Below are positions 45,736 to 56,467 of a DNA stretch of 64,000 nt, in pieces (within the stretch, counting starts at the first letter, position 1; the number at the start of each line of letters is the position of its first letter). Below the pieces are notes generated by a model. The model was given only the letters and a program-made list of their open reading frames with translations, did no database searches and was not told the origin of the DNA. This DNA is from Paenibacillus sp. MMS20-IR301 (GTDB lineage: Bacteria; Bacillota; Bacilli; Paenibacillales; Paenibacillaceae): positions 6,415,501 to 6,479,500 of the forward strand of contig NZ_CP135275.1 in NCBI RefSeq assembly GCF_032302195.1. Reading direction: 5' to 3'. The position numbers were made by a program, and so were the translations under genes.

Positions 45736-45932
45736 CCGCAGGGATTAGCGGGCCTACCGCCCCAGTAGCCCATTCCATCCCATCCTAACTCTTTTCGCCA
45801 AGCTTTTATGCGGGTGTCCAGAGGGTGCAACCCTTGGGGCCCTCCCTTGGAAGGGAGAGTTTGGGAGGGATCGAAAATATTTTTGTCAAATGTTTTGAAA
45901 TTTTATAAGTTTCCATAAAAGGAGAGGTACCG
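45736..45932 (+). promoter_or_regulatory. uvrA upstream region with palindrome and possible promoter
   Basis: After the repeats there is a perfect CTCCCTT-GG-AAGGGAG palindrome (45842-45857). An AT-rich stretch follows with TTGTCA (45883-45888) and TATAAG (45904-45909), a promoter candidate with a short 15-base spacer. AAAAGGAGAGG then leads to the uvrA TTG start. This suggests uvrA has its own promoter. Confidence 0.4.
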
Positions 45933-48806
45933 TTGGCGAACGAAAGTATAGTAATTAAGGGTGCAAGGGCCCACAACCTCAAGAACATCGACGTAACGAT
46001 TCCGCGTGACCGTTTCGTCGTGCTGACAGGACTGAGCGGCTCAGGTAAATCGTCGCTGGCCTTCGATACCATCTACGCTGAAGGACAGCGCCGGTACGTC
46101 GAGTCGTTGTCTGCCTATGCCCGCCAGTTCCTGGGCCAGATGGAGAAGCCGGATGTGGATTCCATTGACGGGCTGTCCCCGGCGATATCGATTGACCAGA
46201 AGACCACCAGCCGCAACCCGCGTTCTACCGTAGGTACGGTAACAGAAATTTATGATTATCTGCGCCTGCTGTTTGCCCGGATTGGGCATCCGCATTGCCC
46301 GGATCATGGCATTGAGATTACGTCACAGACCGTTGAGCAGATGGTTGACCGGATTATGCAATATCCGGAGAAGACCCGCCTGCAGATTTTGGCCCCGGTA
46401 ATTACCGGGCGCAAGGGCGAGCACAAGGGCATCTTTACGGATATCTCAAAGCAGGGGTTTGTTCGTGTGCGCGTGGATGGCGAGCTGCGTGAGGTTACGG
46501 AAGAAATTGTGCTGGAGAAGAACAAGAAGCATACCATTGAGGTCGTTGTTGACCGGATTGTCATTAAGGATGATATAGAGACCCGTCTGACCGACTCTCT
46601 GGAAACTGCGCTCAAGCTGTCGGGCGGCCAGATTCTGGTTGATGTGATGGGCCAGGAAGAGCTTTTGTTCAGTGCCAGCTTTGCATGCCCGGTCTGCGGC
46701 TTCAGTATAGAGGAGCTTGCTCCACGTATGTTCTCCTTCAACAGCCCGTTCGGCGCCTGCCCGGAATGTGACGGACTGGGTATGAATATGGTGGTCGACC
46801 CGGATCTGCTGATACCGGATACGGAGAAATCGATCGAAGAAGGCGCGTTCCTGGCCTGGACAGGCAGTACATCGAATTACTATCCGCAGTTCCTGAAATC
46901 CGTCTGCGAGCATTTTAACATCCCGCAGAATGTGCCGGTGAGCAGCCTGCCGCAAGAGCATATGACCAAGCTGCTGCATGGTACAGGCAGCGAGAAGATC
47001 CGCTTCCGGTACGAGAACGACTTTGGACAGAAGAAGGATGCCCTGGTAGCTTTTGAAGGCATCATTCCTAACCTGGAGCGCCGTTACCGTGATACCGCCT
47101 CCGAGGGAATCCGTGAGTTCATTGAAGGCTTCATGAGCGCCAAGCCCTGCCACTCCTGCAAAGGGAAGCGGCTGAAGAAAGAAATCCTTGCCGTAACCAT
47201 CAATAAGCAGAATGTGGCGGATGTTACAGACCTGTCGATCGGGGATTGTCTTCATTTCTTCGAAAAGCTTGAACTCAGCGAGAAGGAAACAGCTATCGCC
47301 CACCTGATTCTAAAGGAAATCAGCAGCCGGCTCGGATTTCTTGTGAATGTCGGGCTGAATTACTTGACGCTCAGCCGTGCGGCGGGATCATTGTCCGGCG
47401 GTGAAGCACAGCGGATCAGGCTGGCTACACAGATTGGTTCCAGTCTTATGGGAGTCCTGTATATTCTGGATGAGCCGAGCATTGGGCTGCATCAGCGGGA
47501 TAATGACCGCCTGATCGCTACACTCGCTCACATGCGGGATCTGGGCAATACCCTGATCGTCGTAGAGCATGACGAAGACACGATGATGGCGGCAGATTAT
47601 ATTATTGATATTGGTCCGGGGGCCGGCATTCACGGCGGTCAGGTAATTGCCCAGGGCACACCGGACGAGATCATGCAGGACCCGAATTCCCTGACAGGGG
47701 AATATCTGAGCGGACGGAAGTTCATTCCGGTTACTTCTAAGCGCCGGCCGACTGATGACCGCTGGATTGAGATCCGCGGGGCCCAGGAGAACAACCTGAA
47801 GAACGTGAATGTGAAGATTCCTCTGGGTGTCTTTACGGCTGTAACCGGGGTATCCGGCTCGGGCAAATCATCGCTCGTTAACGAGATTCTTTACAAGAGT
47901 CTGGCGCGCCAGCTTAACCGGGCGGTTAAGGTCCGGCCCGGCCTGCACAAAGAAATCCGCGGCCTGGAGAATCTGGATAAAGTCATCGAGATTGACCAGT
48001 CGCCGATTGGACGAACTCCGCGTTCCAACCCGGCCACCTATACAGGTGTGTTCGACGATATCCGTGATCTGTTCTCCAAGACCAACGAAGCTAAGGTCCG
48101 CGGCTTCCAGAAGGGGCGGTTCAGCTTCAATGTGAAGGGCGGGCGCTGTGAGGCCTGCCGCGGAGACGGCATTATCAAGATTGAGATGCACTTCCTGCCG
48201 GATGTATATGTGCCTTGCGAAGTCTGCAAAGGCAAACGGTATAACCGCGAAACGCTGGAAGTCAAATATAAAGGCAAGAATATCTCCGACGTGCTGGAGA
48301 TGACGGTGGAGGATGCAACGGAATTCTTCAAGAATATTCCGCGCATCCACCGCAAAATGCAGACCCTGCTTGATGTAGGTCTGGGTTATATCAATATCGG
48401 CCAGCCGGGGACAACTCTGTCCGGCGGCGAAGCACAGCGCGTGAAGCTTGCATCCGAGCTGTACCGCCGCAGTACGGGCAAGACACTCTATATTCTGGAT
48501 GAGCCGACAACAGGCCTGCATGTGGACGACATTGGCCGTCTGCTTGAAGTGCTGCACCGGCTGGTGGAGTCCGGTGAATCCGTACTGGTTATCGAGCATA
48601 ATCTGGATGTAATCAAAACTGCGGACTATATTATTGATATGGGACCGGAAGGCGGCAGCGGCGGCGGTACTGTGCTGGCTACCGGAACCCCGGAGAAGCT
48701 GATTACGGTCGAAGAGTCGTATACCGGCCGGTATTTGAAGCCGGTTCTTATCCGCGATACGGAGCGTACGCTGGCGCTTGAGCTCCAGACCTCGGATACG
48801 GTGTAG
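45933..48806 (+). CDS. uvrA: Excinuclease ABC subunit A
   Basis: UvrA is the ABC-type DNA-damage sensor that loads UvrB. The start is TTG 45933 ([10 protein letters not shown]), behind AAGGAGAGG. The 957 residues have two ATPase modules, with Walker [10 protein letters not shown] (~33-41) and GVSGSGKSS (~640), and two LSGGEAQR signatures. The zinc modules CPVC...CPEC and CEAC...CEVC are intact. Length and order match the family. A very strong terminator follows. Confidence 0.98.
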   Translation: MANESIVIKGARAHNLKNIDVTIPRDRFVVLTGLSGSGKSSLAFDTIYAEGQRRYVESLSAYARQFLGQMEKPDVDSIDGLSPAISIDQKTTSRNPRSTVGTVTEIYDYLRLLFARIGHPHCPDHGIEITSQTVEQMVDRIMQYPEKTRLQILAPVITGRKGEHKGIFTDISKQGFVRVRVDGELREVTEEIVLEKNKKHTIEVVVDRIVIKDDIETRLTDSLETALKLSGGQILVDVMGQEELLFSASFACPVCGFSIEELAPRMFSFNSPFGACPECDGLGMNMVVDPDLLIPDTEKSIEEGAFLAWTGSTSNYYPQFLKSVCEHFNIPQNVPVSSLPQEHMTKLLHGTGSEKIRFRYENDFGQKKDALVAFEGIIPNLERRYRDTASEGIREFIEGFMSAKPCHSCKGKRLKKEILAVTINKQNVADVTDLSIGDCLHFFEKLELSEKETAIAHLILKEISSRLGFLVNVGLNYLTLSRAAGSLSGGEAQRIRLATQIGSSLMGVLYILDEPSIGLHQRDNDRLIATLAHMRDLGNTLIVVEHDEDTMMAADYIIDIGPGAGIHGGQVIAQGTPDEIMQDPNSLTGEYLSGRKFIPVTSKRRPTDDRWIEIRGAQENNLKNVNVKIPLGVFTAVTGVSGSGKSSLVNEILYKSLARQLNRAVKVRPGLHKEIRGLENLDKVIEIDQSPIGRTPRSNPATYTGVFDDIRDLFSKTNEAKVRGFQKGRFSFNVKGGRCEACRGDGIIKIEMHFLPDVYVPCEVCKGKRYNRETLEVKYKGKNISDVLEMTVEDATEFFKNIPRIHRKMQTLLDVGLGYINIGQPGTTLSGGEAQRVKLASELYRRSTGKTLYILDEPTTGLHVDDIGRLLEVLHRLVESGESVLVIEHNLDVIKTADYIIDMGPEGGSGGGTVLATGTPEKLITVEESYTGRYLKPVLIRDTERTLALELQTSDTV

Positions 48807-48825
48807 CTGGAGAAGAGAATGATTG

Positions 48826-48873
48826 AAAACACCCCCAAGCCCGCTTTTAAGCGAAGGCTTGGGGGTGTTTTTT
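48826..48873. terminator. Bidirectional terminator after uvrA
   Basis: AAAACACCCCCAAGC and GCTTGGGGGTGTTTTTT form a perfect 15-pair stem with A and T flanks, between uvrA and the converging DUF3977-like gene. Confidence 0.93.
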
Positions 48874-48926
48874 ATATAAGCAGAAGCGGAAGAGATTATT
48901 CCCTGTTATTTGCGTACAGCAGGTCC

Positions 48927-49166
48927 CTATAACTCGCTGCGGATTCCGAAGATGAGCTTGAAACGGTTCTTTGTTTTGGCCGTTTTTTTGAAACCTTCCT
49001 GCGAATCCAGGACCCAGACGGTTCTTCTGATCCAAAGTATGAGATACAGGGAACGGCATTTGACCGGCCCGGCAATTCCCCGCACTTCGATCTCTGACCC
49101 ATCAGGCAGCTCAGTTTCGGTCCACACCAGCCATGTATTTCCTATTCCGAATTCAATGTATTTCAA
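48927..49166 (-). CDS. DUF3977-like small protein
   Basis: The 79-residue protein (MKYIEFGIGNTWLVWTETEL...GFKKTAKTKNRFKLIFGIRS) closely resembles the DUF3977 family of Bacilli as I remember it, over its full length. The function is unknown. The start is TTG 49166, with AAGGAAGGGAA upstream. The protein is soluble and basic at the C-terminus. It is convergent with uvrA across the strong terminator. Confidence 0.75.
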   Translation of the reverse strand: MKYIEFGIGNTWLVWTETELPDGSEIEVRGIAGPVKCRSLYLILWIRRTVWVLDSQEGFKKTAKTKNRFKLIFGIRSEL

Positions 49167-49446
49167 GAGGGGATTCCCTTCCTTCTGCCGTATTTATTTG
49201 ACCAGGTGAAACGGAACGGTGAGCTTCTGAAGCAGATGCAGCAACAATCTGACTCATCATAGCACTACTTGGTCAATGATGGATGCCTCTTTAGTTAACC
49301 GAGACTGTGCTGTTTTTAGAATAAAAGTGACGAAAACATGAACTTTTTCCGTATTTACTATTGCGTCAATGAAATGGTAACGGTAACATAGAAGGTGATA
49401 TGAATTAGATGAACTGGCTTGACCACACTTTCAGGGAGGGATTGCC
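49167..49446. other. Divergent intergenic region
   Basis: These 280 bases separate the DUF3977-like gene (minus) from the DUF2759-like gene (plus). AT-rich stretches near 49310-49400 could hold the plus-strand promoter, but I cannot assign one with confidence. No gene was seen. Confidence 0.35.
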
Positions 49447-49656
49447 ATGCTGCTTGCAGAAGCTGCCGCGCAAGGACCGTCTAAATTTCATACCTTCGAT
49501 GTATTTATGATTGCCTTCACGATTTTAATTCTTATTGGTGTGGTCCGGCTCCTCAGAGCCCCGCAAAAGAACAAGTTTGCCATCGGCTTCTCCGTGGTGA
49601 GCCTGCTGGTTTTTCTGGTATCTGACTATGCGATGATTATGCATTGGTTAAGCTGA
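49447..49656 (+). CDS. DUF2759-like small membrane protein
   Basis: This 69-residue protein has two hydrophobic helices (~18-36 and ~45-66) separated by a basic loop (RAPQKNKFAIGF). That plan matches the DUF2759 family (B. subtilis YqgW type), whose function is unknown. GGGAGGG precedes the ATG, and a terminator lies shortly downstream, so it is a single-gene unit. Confidence 0.7.
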   Translation: MLLAEAAAQGPSKFHTFDVFMIAFTILILIGVVRLLRAPQKNKFAIGFSVVSLLVFLVSDYAMIMHWLS

Positions 49657-49708
49657 GTTAAGGGATCAAGGATACATGGGCACAAATTCATAAGCAAAAT
49701 TTCTTGGA

Positions 49709-49750
49709 GACACCTTTACCGTCCGGCGGCGGTTTAGAGGTGTTTTTTTT
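49709..49750 (+). terminator. Terminator after the DUF2759-like gene
   Basis: ACACCTTTACCG and CGGTTTAGAGGTGT form a stem with one mismatch, followed by eight T. Confidence 0.85.
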
Positions 49751-49876
49751 ACACAAACGCCTCTTTTATTCATATAATTCTTGCCATTTAGATAGCATCA
49801 AGATGTGATATTTGATACAATAGATAAGTTAAAAAGCTGTAAATGACCCGCTGAATGGCGGTTTAGGAGGATATAA

Positions 49877-52399
49877 ATGAAAGAGCAACAAATACGCAGA
49901 GAAGATGTGGAGCTGCTCGCTCCGGCGGGAGACTGGGACTGCATGCGTGCAGCGGTGGCGAACGGGGCGGATGCTGTCTTTTTTGGCGTAGAGAAATTCA
50001 ATGCACGGGCCAGAGCCAACAACTTCCGGATGGACGAGCTGCCGGAGATTATGGCCTTTCTGCACAGCTACGGAGTGAAGGGGTTCCTGACCTTTAATAT
50101 ACTGGTGTTTGAGAACGAACTGACAGATGCGAAAGAACTGATTGATGCCTGCGTCGATGCCGGCGTGGATGCGGTAATTGTACAGGATTTGGGTCTGGTG
50201 CAGATGATCCGCGAGATTTCGCCGGACTTCCCGATTCATGGTTCTACACAGATGACGATTACTTCACCGGAAGCCGTGGAGTTTACGAAGCCTTGGGGGC
50301 TGGAACGTGTAGTCCTCGGCCGTGAAAATAACCTCAAGCAAATCCGCACGATTGGTGAGCAGGCCCGCCTGCCGATGGAAGTATTCGTGCATGGTGCGCT
50401 GTGCGTGTCCTACTCGGGACAGTGTCTAACCTCGGAAATGTGGGGCGGACGCTCGGCGAACCGCGGGGAATGTGCCCAGGCTTGCCGCCTGCCGTATGAT
50501 CTGATGGTGGATGGAGTGGTGAAGCCGATGGGGGATGTGACTTACCTGCTCTCTCCTAAGGATCTTGCTGCAATTGACCTTATGCCTGAGCTGATTGAGG
50601 CAGGTGTAACCTCCTTCAAAATTGAAGGCCGGCTCAAAAGCCCGGAATATGTGGCGAATGTAGTCAGCAAGTACCGTAAGTCGATTGATAAGTATTTTGA
50701 CGGCAACTGGACACCGACTTCAAAGGAAGACCGACGTGAGCTGCAACAGAGCTTCTCCCGTGGTTTCACCCACGGCTTCCTGGAAGGTACTAACAACAAG
50801 AAGCTGGTAGACGGTACCTTCCCGAAAAGCCGTGGAGTATACATGGGGACCGTCGAGCAGATCCTGCGCGATGGTGTAGTCTGCCGTACTCATGCTCCGC
50901 TTAAGCGCGGGGACGGGATTGTTTTTGATGCTGGAGATCCAACGAAGAAAGAAGAGGGCGGACGCGTCTATGATCTGCGCCGCAAAGGCGTTAAGCTGGA
51001 AGGCGAGGCCGGCGAGGGCTGGATTATCGACATCGTACCCGGCCGCAACGATGTTGATTTGCGCCGTCTGCATGTCGGCGACCGCATCTGGAAGACGAAT
51101 GATCCGGCGCTGGACAAGGCGCTGCGACAGTCGTACGAGACCGAGAAGCCTTACCGCGTATTCCCAGTAGAGGTGAAAGTGGAAGGCCGCGCAGGCGAGC
51201 CGCTGGCTACCTGGTGGACGGACACGCAGAAGGGCGTGACCGTACAGGTGAACTCGGAGCTGCTGCTGGAGACTGCGCAGAAGCGTCCGATGGATACCGC
51301 GCTGCTGGAAGAACAATTCGGCCGCCTGGGCGGGACTGTGTTCCAGCTGGAGCGCCTGACGTCGCAGCTGGAAGGCGACGTAATTGTACCTATGCGCGAG
51401 CTTAACAGCATCCGCCGCCAGGCGGTGGAGCTGCTTGCGGGCGAGCGCCCGAAGCCTCCCGTGTATGTGAAACGGGAGGTAGAGGTCTACGGCGGCGTCT
51501 CCCGCAGGGACACCGCTGGCGTGGGCGGCGGTGAAGCGGAGCTCACCGCGCTGTGCCGCAGCCTGCCGCAGGTACAGGCTGCGCTCGAAGCCGGCGTAAG
51601 ATGCATTTATGCCGACTTCGAGTTCATCAAGCAGTTCCCGGCGGCAGTAGAAGCTGTGCGGGCTGCAGGGGCCAGTATTGCGCTGGCCACGCCGCGGATT
51701 CATATGCCGAACGAGAACGGCTACCATGCTAACATCCTGCGGCTGCAGCCGGATGCTGTGCTCGTGCGCAATACCGGCGCGCTGTATTATTATCTGCGCC
51801 ACCGGATGGAGCATCCGGATGCTGTTCATCCGCGGCTGATCGGCGATTTCTCGCTGAACATCGCCAATCATAGAGCAGTCAATCTGTTCCTCGAGGCTGG
51901 CTGTGATATGGTGACGCCGTCGTATGATCTGAACATCCAGCAGATGGTTGATCTGCTCGGACGCAGTGACACCTCCCGGATGGAGGTTGTTATCCATCAG
52001 CATCTGCCGATGTTCCATACGGAGCACTGTGTATATTGTACCTTCATGAGTGAAGGAACCGACTACACTAACTGCGGACGCCCATGTGAGGATCACCGCG
52101 CTTCACTGCAGGACCGGATCGGTATGGCTCATCCTGTCCGGGTGGATGAAGGCTGCCGCAATACGGTTTATAATGCTGTTGAGCAGTCGGGTGCAGAATA
52201 TCTGAACCACTTCCGTGAACTCGGGGTATCCTCTTACCGCGTAGAGTTTCTGGAGGAGACGCCGGAGCAGGTAGCTGAGGTCATCAGCCTATACAGCCGT
52301 GCATTGCGCGGAGAAATTTCTGGTACACAGGTCTGGAAAAGCCTGAAGGCTACTAATCAGCTTGGCGTTACACGCGGGCAATTGGTGAATGCGAAGTGA
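49877..52399 (+). CDS. U32 peptidase-family protein with DUF3656 (RlhA/TrhP-like RNA hydroxylation factor)
   Basis: This 840-residue member of the U32 family begins with ELLAPAGDWDCMRAAVANGADAVFFG-type motifs (in two conserved blocks). It carries the four-cysteine cluster (CVSYSGQCLTS, ~176-183; GECAQACRLPY, ~199-203) that can hold an iron-sulfur centre. A DUF3656 region follows (~380-520), then a C-terminal U32-like repeat. Related proteins hydroxylate RNA: RlhA acts on 23S rRNA and TrhP on tRNA wobble uridine. The length and DUF3656 favour the RlhA-like branch. AGGAGG precedes the ATG. Protease activity is not supported. Confidence 0.85.
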   Translation: MKEQQIRREDVELLAPAGDWDCMRAAVANGADAVFFGVEKFNARARANNFRMDELPEIMAFLHSYGVKGFLTFNILVFENELTDAKELIDACVDAGVDAVIVQDLGLVQMIREISPDFPIHGSTQMTITSPEAVEFTKPWGLERVVLGRENNLKQIRTIGEQARLPMEVFVHGALCVSYSGQCLTSEMWGGRSANRGECAQACRLPYDLMVDGVVKPMGDVTYLLSPKDLAAIDLMPELIEAGVTSFKIEGRLKSPEYVANVVSKYRKSIDKYFDGNWTPTSKEDRRELQQSFSRGFTHGFLEGTNNKKLVDGTFPKSRGVYMGTVEQILRDGVVCRTHAPLKRGDGIVFDAGDPTKKEEGGRVYDLRRKGVKLEGEAGEGWIIDIVPGRNDVDLRRLHVGDRIWKTNDPALDKALRQSYETEKPYRVFPVEVKVEGRAGEPLATWWTDTQKGVTVQVNSELLLETAQKRPMDTALLEEQFGRLGGTVFQLERLTSQLEGDVIVPMRELNSIRRQAVELLAGERPKPPVYVKREVEVYGGVSRRDTAGVGGGEAELTALCRSLPQVQAALEAGVRCIYADFEFIKQFPAAVEAVRAAGASIALATPRIHMPNENGYHANILRLQPDAVLVRNTGALYYYLRHRMEHPDAVHPRLIGDFSLNIANHRAVNLFLEAGCDMVTPSYDLNIQQMVDLLGRSDTSRMEVVIHQHLPMFHTEHCVYCTFMSEGTDYTNCGRPCEDHRASLQDRIGMAHPVRVDEGCRNTVYNAVEQSGAEYLNHFRELGVSSYRVEFLEETPEQVAEVISLYSRALRGEISGTQVWKSLKATNQLGVTRGQLVNAK

Positions 52400-52430
52400 T
52401 TCTTAATTAAAGCCTAAATTATTATATAGT

Positions 52431-52486
52431 GTCAGGGTGACTCAAGGGCGAATAAGAAGCGTCTGGGCTCACTCTGGCTTTTTTTT
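52431..52486 (+). terminator. Terminator after the U32-family gene
   Basis: GTCAGGGTGACTC pairs with GGCTCACTCTGGC through 12 of 13 positions (three wobbles), followed by eight T. Confidence 0.85.
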
Positions 52487-52548
52487 GTATATACAGTAAC
52501 TGATCCTAATATATAACAATATAACTGCCAAAAAACTTCCTGAACTGC

Positions 52549-52554
52549 TATAAT
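52549..52554 (+). promoter_or_regulatory. galU -10 element
   Basis: A perfect TATAAT lies 68 bases before the galU ATG; the -35 region is weak (CTGCCA about 18 bases upstream). Confidence 0.5.
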
Positions 52555-52621
52555 GGATTTAATTATGCCGGAGTTCGCTAAAAACTGCGGTAAAGCTAGA
52601 GAAGACAAAAGGAGCTATGTC

Positions 52622-53509
52622 ATGAAGATTCGTAAAGCCATTATTCCCGCAGCCGGTTTAGGCACACGATTCCTGCCTGCGACCAAAGCAATGCCTAAAG
52701 AAATGCTGCCGATTGTAGACAAGCCAACGATCCAATATATTGTTGAAGAAGCAGTTGCTTCTGGCATCGAAGATATTATCATCGTAACCGGGAAAGGCAA
52801 ACGTGCTATTGAAGATCATTTCGATAATTCATTTGAACTGGAGTTCAACCTGGCAGAGAAGCAGAAGTGGGAACTGCTGGAGTCAGTACGCAAATCATCA
52901 GAGATGGCTGACATCCACTACATCCGTCAAAAGGAACCGCGCGGACTGGGACATGCTATTTGGTGTGCCCGTAAGTTCATTGGTAATGAACCGTTTGCCG
53001 TACTCCTTGGTGATGACATAGTTGAGTCAAACAAGCCTTGTCTCAAACAGATGATTGACGTATATGATCAATACAAATCCTCCATCGTAGGCGTTCAGCA
53101 GGTACCGTGGGAAGAGGTTTCCCGGTACGGCCTGGTAGATGGTACGGAGCTGGCTGATCGTGTATACAAAGCCAACCGTTTGGTGGAGAAGCCTAAGAGA
53201 GAGGATGCCCCTTCCAACTTGGCGATCCTGGGACGTTATATTCTGACACCACGTATCTTTGATATGCTTGGCGAACAGCAGGTCGGTGTAGGCGGAGAAA
53301 TTCAGCTGACGGATGCCATCTCCCGTTTAAGTGAAGTAGAGCGGATCATTGCATATGACTTTGAAGGAAGACGGCATGATGTCGGGGAGAAAATGGGTTT
53401 CATTCAGACAAGCATCCACTATGCGCTGCAGCATGAGGAGCTAAAAGAAGGCTTGCTGCAATATCTGAAGCAAGTTATTGAGGATGAAGAGAGGCTGTAC
53501 ATTAGATAG
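52622..53509 (+). CDS. galU: UTP-glucose-1-phosphate uridylyltransferase
   Basis: GalU makes UDP-glucose for glycolipids and surface glycans. The start is ATG 52622 ([12 protein letters not shown]), seven bases after AAAGGAG; the longer frame from 52553 begins inside the -10 element. The 295 residues contain the nucleotide loop [19 protein letters not shown] (~10-28), [12 protein letters not shown] and VLLGDDIV. It lies next to the surface-glycan island, for which it can supply activated sugar, but it keeps the GC-rich composition of the left side. Confidence 0.96.
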   Translation: MKIRKAIIPAAGLGTRFLPATKAMPKEMLPIVDKPTIQYIVEEAVASGIEDIIIVTGKGKRAIEDHFDNSFELEFNLAEKQKWELLESVRKSSEMADIHYIRQKEPRGLGHAIWCARKFIGNEPFAVLLGDDIVESNKPCLKQMIDVYDQYKSSIVGVQQVPWEEVSRYGLVDGTELADRVYKANRLVEKPKREDAPSNLAILGRYILTPRIFDMLGEQQVGVGGEIQLTDAISRLSEVERIIAYDFEGRRHDVGEKMGFIQTSIHYALQHEELKEGLLQYLKQVIEDEERLYIR

Positions 53510-53563
53510 CAGGTTGTGTTTGCACTGCAATAATTCGGTGCTTTTTCAATAAATTATTACGAC

Positions 53564-53606
53564 AAAAAAGCGGCTCGACTGTCCTTAGACAGCGGGCCGC
53601 TTTTTC
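53564..53606. terminator. Bidirectional terminator between galU and the ligase-family gene
   Basis: AAAAGCGGC-TCGA-CTGTC and GACAG-CGGG-CCGCTTTTT pair with an internal loop, A on the left and T on the right, between converging genes. Confidence 0.88.
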
Positions 53607-53616
53607 CATATAGCTT

Positions 53617-56358
53617 TTAGTACTGCGTATTCACAATCGTATCAATCGCAGCTGCCTCTGCAGGATCAGCAGCGATGAGCTTATCATAGACGGCCTGATC
53701 TTGAGCTGATTCCATCTTCTTCAATGCGGCCAGATACCAGCGTGCAGCTTCGCGATTGGAGACATCGCTGTAATCATCAGTCAAGGCAAGCTTTAGGGTT
53801 GCTACAGCCGCCTGCACTTGACCAGCCATATACTGAAGTCGTCCTGCATTCAAGTTGACCGCAGCAGGAAGGGACTGGCCCTGCAGATCAGTTGCAACCT
53901 GACTATAGGCTGTAAGTCCAATATTGATATGAATAACCTTGTTTGTCTCATCCTGCTGGCTAAACGACTGCTGTGCCAGTTCATAGGCACGGGCAATCAG
54001 TGAACTGTACCAGTTGGTATCCCAAAGTGTTGCGCTAGCAGCAATATCAGCATATGAATCTGTAAATCCGAGCTTCAAGGTAGCGGCTGCTTGCTCAGCC
54101 TGCCCGGACAGTGCCTGCATTTTAGCGGCATTCAAAGCAATTGTTGGAGTAATGGAGAACGGCCGGCCCTGCAGCTGTTCAGGCGGTAAAGTCTTAAGAT
54201 GCTCAACTCCATCGACTACATGCTGATATGCGTCTAAGCCGGCTGTCAGATATTCCTGTTTCTTAGCTTCATCATTCTGAGCATCGGCTGCCGCAGCGAG
54301 AGTCTCAGAACGGCTAATCAACGTTTCGTACCAATCGATATCCCAGTTGAATTTGTCTGCATTATCACGGTATACGTTAAAGCTCTGGTCATTGTCACCC
54401 TTGAGCTGGTAGTAACTGGCCAGTTGTTTCAGCAGATCCTTATTATAAGGCTCGTCTTTTAATGCACGGCTCAGTACATCATAAGCTTCAGTCAAATACT
54501 GCTCATCTTGTGTTTGTCTAAAGACCGTCAGATCAAGGGAAGCCAGATAAATTGCCGATTCCGGCTGGAACGGGCGGCTCTTCAGTGCCTTTGCAAGCGG
54601 GGTCTTAATCTCTTCATAGGACTGACTCACGCTGACCAAAGTCTTGCCTTTGAGGGCATCATTGCTTGATCCGATATAGCTGATGGACAGGAAGATCAGG
54701 AACACACTGCCGACCGCCAGCGCAGCGAAATATCCGAAACGCAGTCCGGGTTTATTCCAGCTCCGGCGCAGCGGCTTACTGTCCATAACAGCTCCCATGC
54801 CTGCCAGCCCGATGAATATCAGTATTCCCATGAACGCATAACTTAAGTTGAAGTCCAGCAGGCTGTGGATCAGGATGGACAGGGCGATAATGCAGAAAAA
54901 GAACCCGTTATTAAACTCATCCTTCTCCCGCTTGAGGTAAGTGCGAATATATTTGTAGAAAATATATCCGATAAAGCCCATGAACACAATAAATCCAACG
55001 ATACCGACTTCAATCAGATACTGCAGGAAGAAGTTGTGAACCTGCCGGCTTGTGTACGGATTGTTCTGATAATGCTCATATAAGGAAGACCAGCCGCCGC
55101 CGCCGGCGCCCAGAATCGGGTAGTCCTTCACAACCTTCATAGCATCTTTATAAAATGTGATACGTTCAAGTACACTGTGCTGCTTAAAGTTAATATTCTC
55201 TAGCCGGGTTTGAATGTTACCAGGCAGAATGCTGCGAACGCTTGTACCAATGAACAGGAAGGCAATGAATGCAACAAGGATAACCGAACCGAGCGGAATC
55301 CATAATCCGGTTCCCTTGCGTGCTTCCCAGCTTCCCAGCTTCGCCTGCAGCTTTGGAGCAGCAAAACGCTGGATAACCCAACTTAGAGCAGCAACTACAG
55401 CAGAAGCGCCCAGAAGGTAAGCCCAGGCTTTCAAAGCAGCCGATGAAGTGAAAGCAGTGTTTAGCTCCGTTCCGAGCGTAGTTAGCGGACTAGTGACCAG
55501 CAATGCAGCAATACCGGAAACTGCCAGATGAATAATCCAGAGAATCTGCTGGGCAGGTTTAAGGAACAGCAAGAGCAGAATGAACACCACTGGCAGCATG
55601 ACAAGCCCACCGCGGGAAAGAGTTAGCAGGAGTGACACAATAATTGGTACAAGCATGAAGCTGTGGGTAAGGACGCCGTACCATTTTTTTGAGCGAACCA
55701 GCGCATATACGGCAACGAATAAGAAGGCCATCAGAAACGCTGCATACGTATTTGCATATTGGAAAATGGAGGTGAGGCGCAGACCGTTAGAGTCTGTCAT
55801 TACAGCATCCAAATATTTACCACCACGCACGGTGTTGGAGAACCAGCCAACCAGACTCCCGGCGAATTTCGAGCTCCCGAGCCAGTTTAGCAGCCCGAAG
55901 CCGACAATAAAGTAAGCAATCGCCAAAATGGCATTCTGAATGACAACATTTAGTTGCTTTTGTTGAAGCAAATATAACGCTATAATGAATACTGCGGCAT
56001 ACATGCTCTGAATAAGCAGCAGATTCATCGCCATATAATGCGAAGCAGCGCCAATAAGCGACAAAGCATATGTGATCGGAAGCAGCAATGAAGCCACTGC
56101 CAGTAAGTCGCGCTCACCATCTAACTTGAACTTTGTGAAGTATAAGCCAATCCAGACCAGCAGCATCAGGCTGCTCAGCAGCGTTGACACGAAGATTGGC
56201 TTCTCAAAGTCGATCTGCTGTCCGTTAAACAATCCCACCTGAAATGGGGTCCAAGCCAAAAATACAATAAAACCAATAACCAAAGCCCATATGTAGCTGG
56301 ATATTTTTTCAACATTTCTCGACTGTACAGCATTTTTACCGTATACTTGTTTCGACAC
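53617..56358 (-). CDS. O-antigen ligase/Wzy_C-family membrane protein with long C-terminal helical-repeat region (possible oligosaccharyl:protein transferase)
   Basis: This 913-residue protein starts at GTG 56358, eight bases after AAAGGAG. Residues ~20-555 hold about 12-14 membrane helices and the Wzy_C-type loop (GAGGGGWSSLYEHYQNNPYT, ~430-450, then HNFFLQYLIEVGIVG). Residues ~580-913 are soluble with repeated helix pairs (AKALKSRPFQPESAIYLASLD; LKDEPYNKDLLKQLASYYQLKGD), TPR-like. Gram-positive members of this shape include WsfB and WsaB, which attach glycans to S-layer protein. A polymerase role is the alternative. It faces galU and is divergent from the glycan export genes. Confidence 0.82.
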   Translation of the reverse strand: MSKQVYGKNAVQSRNVEKISSYIWALVIGFIVFLAWTPFQVGLFNGQQIDFEKPIFVSTLLSSLMLLVWIGLYFTKFKLDGERDLLAVASLLLPITYALSLIGAASHYMAMNLLLIQSMYAAVFIIALYLLQQKQLNVVIQNAILAIAYFIVGFGLLNWLGSSKFAGSLVGWFSNTVRGGKYLDAVMTDSNGLRLTSIFQYANTYAAFLMAFLFVAVYALVRSKKWYGVLTHSFMLVPIIVSLLLTLSRGGLVMLPVVFILLLLFLKPAQQILWIIHLAVSGIAALLVTSPLTTLGTELNTAFTSSAALKAWAYLLGASAVVAALSWVIQRFAAPKLQAKLGSWEARKGTGLWIPLGSVILVAFIAFLFIGTSVRSILPGNIQTRLENINFKQHSVLERITFYKDAMKVVKDYPILGAGGGGWSSLYEHYQNNPYTSRQVHNFFLQYLIEVGIVGFIVFMGFIGYIFYKYIRTYLKREKDEFNNGFFFCIIALSILIHSLLDFNLSYAFMGILIFIGLAGMGAVMDSKPLRRSWNKPGLRFGYFAALAVGSVFLIFLSISYIGSSNDALKGKTLVSVSQSYEEIKTPLAKALKSRPFQPESAIYLASLDLTVFRQTQDEQYLTEAYDVLSRALKDEPYNKDLLKQLASYYQLKGDNDQSFNVYRDNADKFNWDIDWYETLISRSETLAAAADAQNDEAKKQEYLTAGLDAYQHVVDGVEHLKTLPPEQLQGRPFSITPTIALNAAKMQALSGQAEQAAATLKLGFTDSYADIAASATLWDTNWYSSLIARAYELAQQSFSQQDETNKVIHINIGLTAYSQVATDLQGQSLPAAVNLNAGRLQYMAGQVQAAVATLKLALTDDYSDVSNREAARWYLAALKKMESAQDQAVYDKLIAADPAEAAAIDTIVNTQY

Positions 56359-56467
56359 GTTATAATCTCCTTTTCCTGTAGGTACGAGGATATTTTAGCA
56401 TAATATTAGCTTCAGCAAAATGTAGTATATGAGAATAATAAAATACACTTTTTACGGAGGAATTACA

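Noticed and set aside
45553..45750. Possible CRISPR array
   Set aside because: Units are contiguous at 35-36 bases with no unique spacers, and no cas genes are nearby. It is a simple tandem repeat.
50720..52096. 458-codon open frame on the minus strand under the U32-family gene
   Set aside because: It is a shadow of a strongly coding plus strand, without a ribosome site or recognisable domain.
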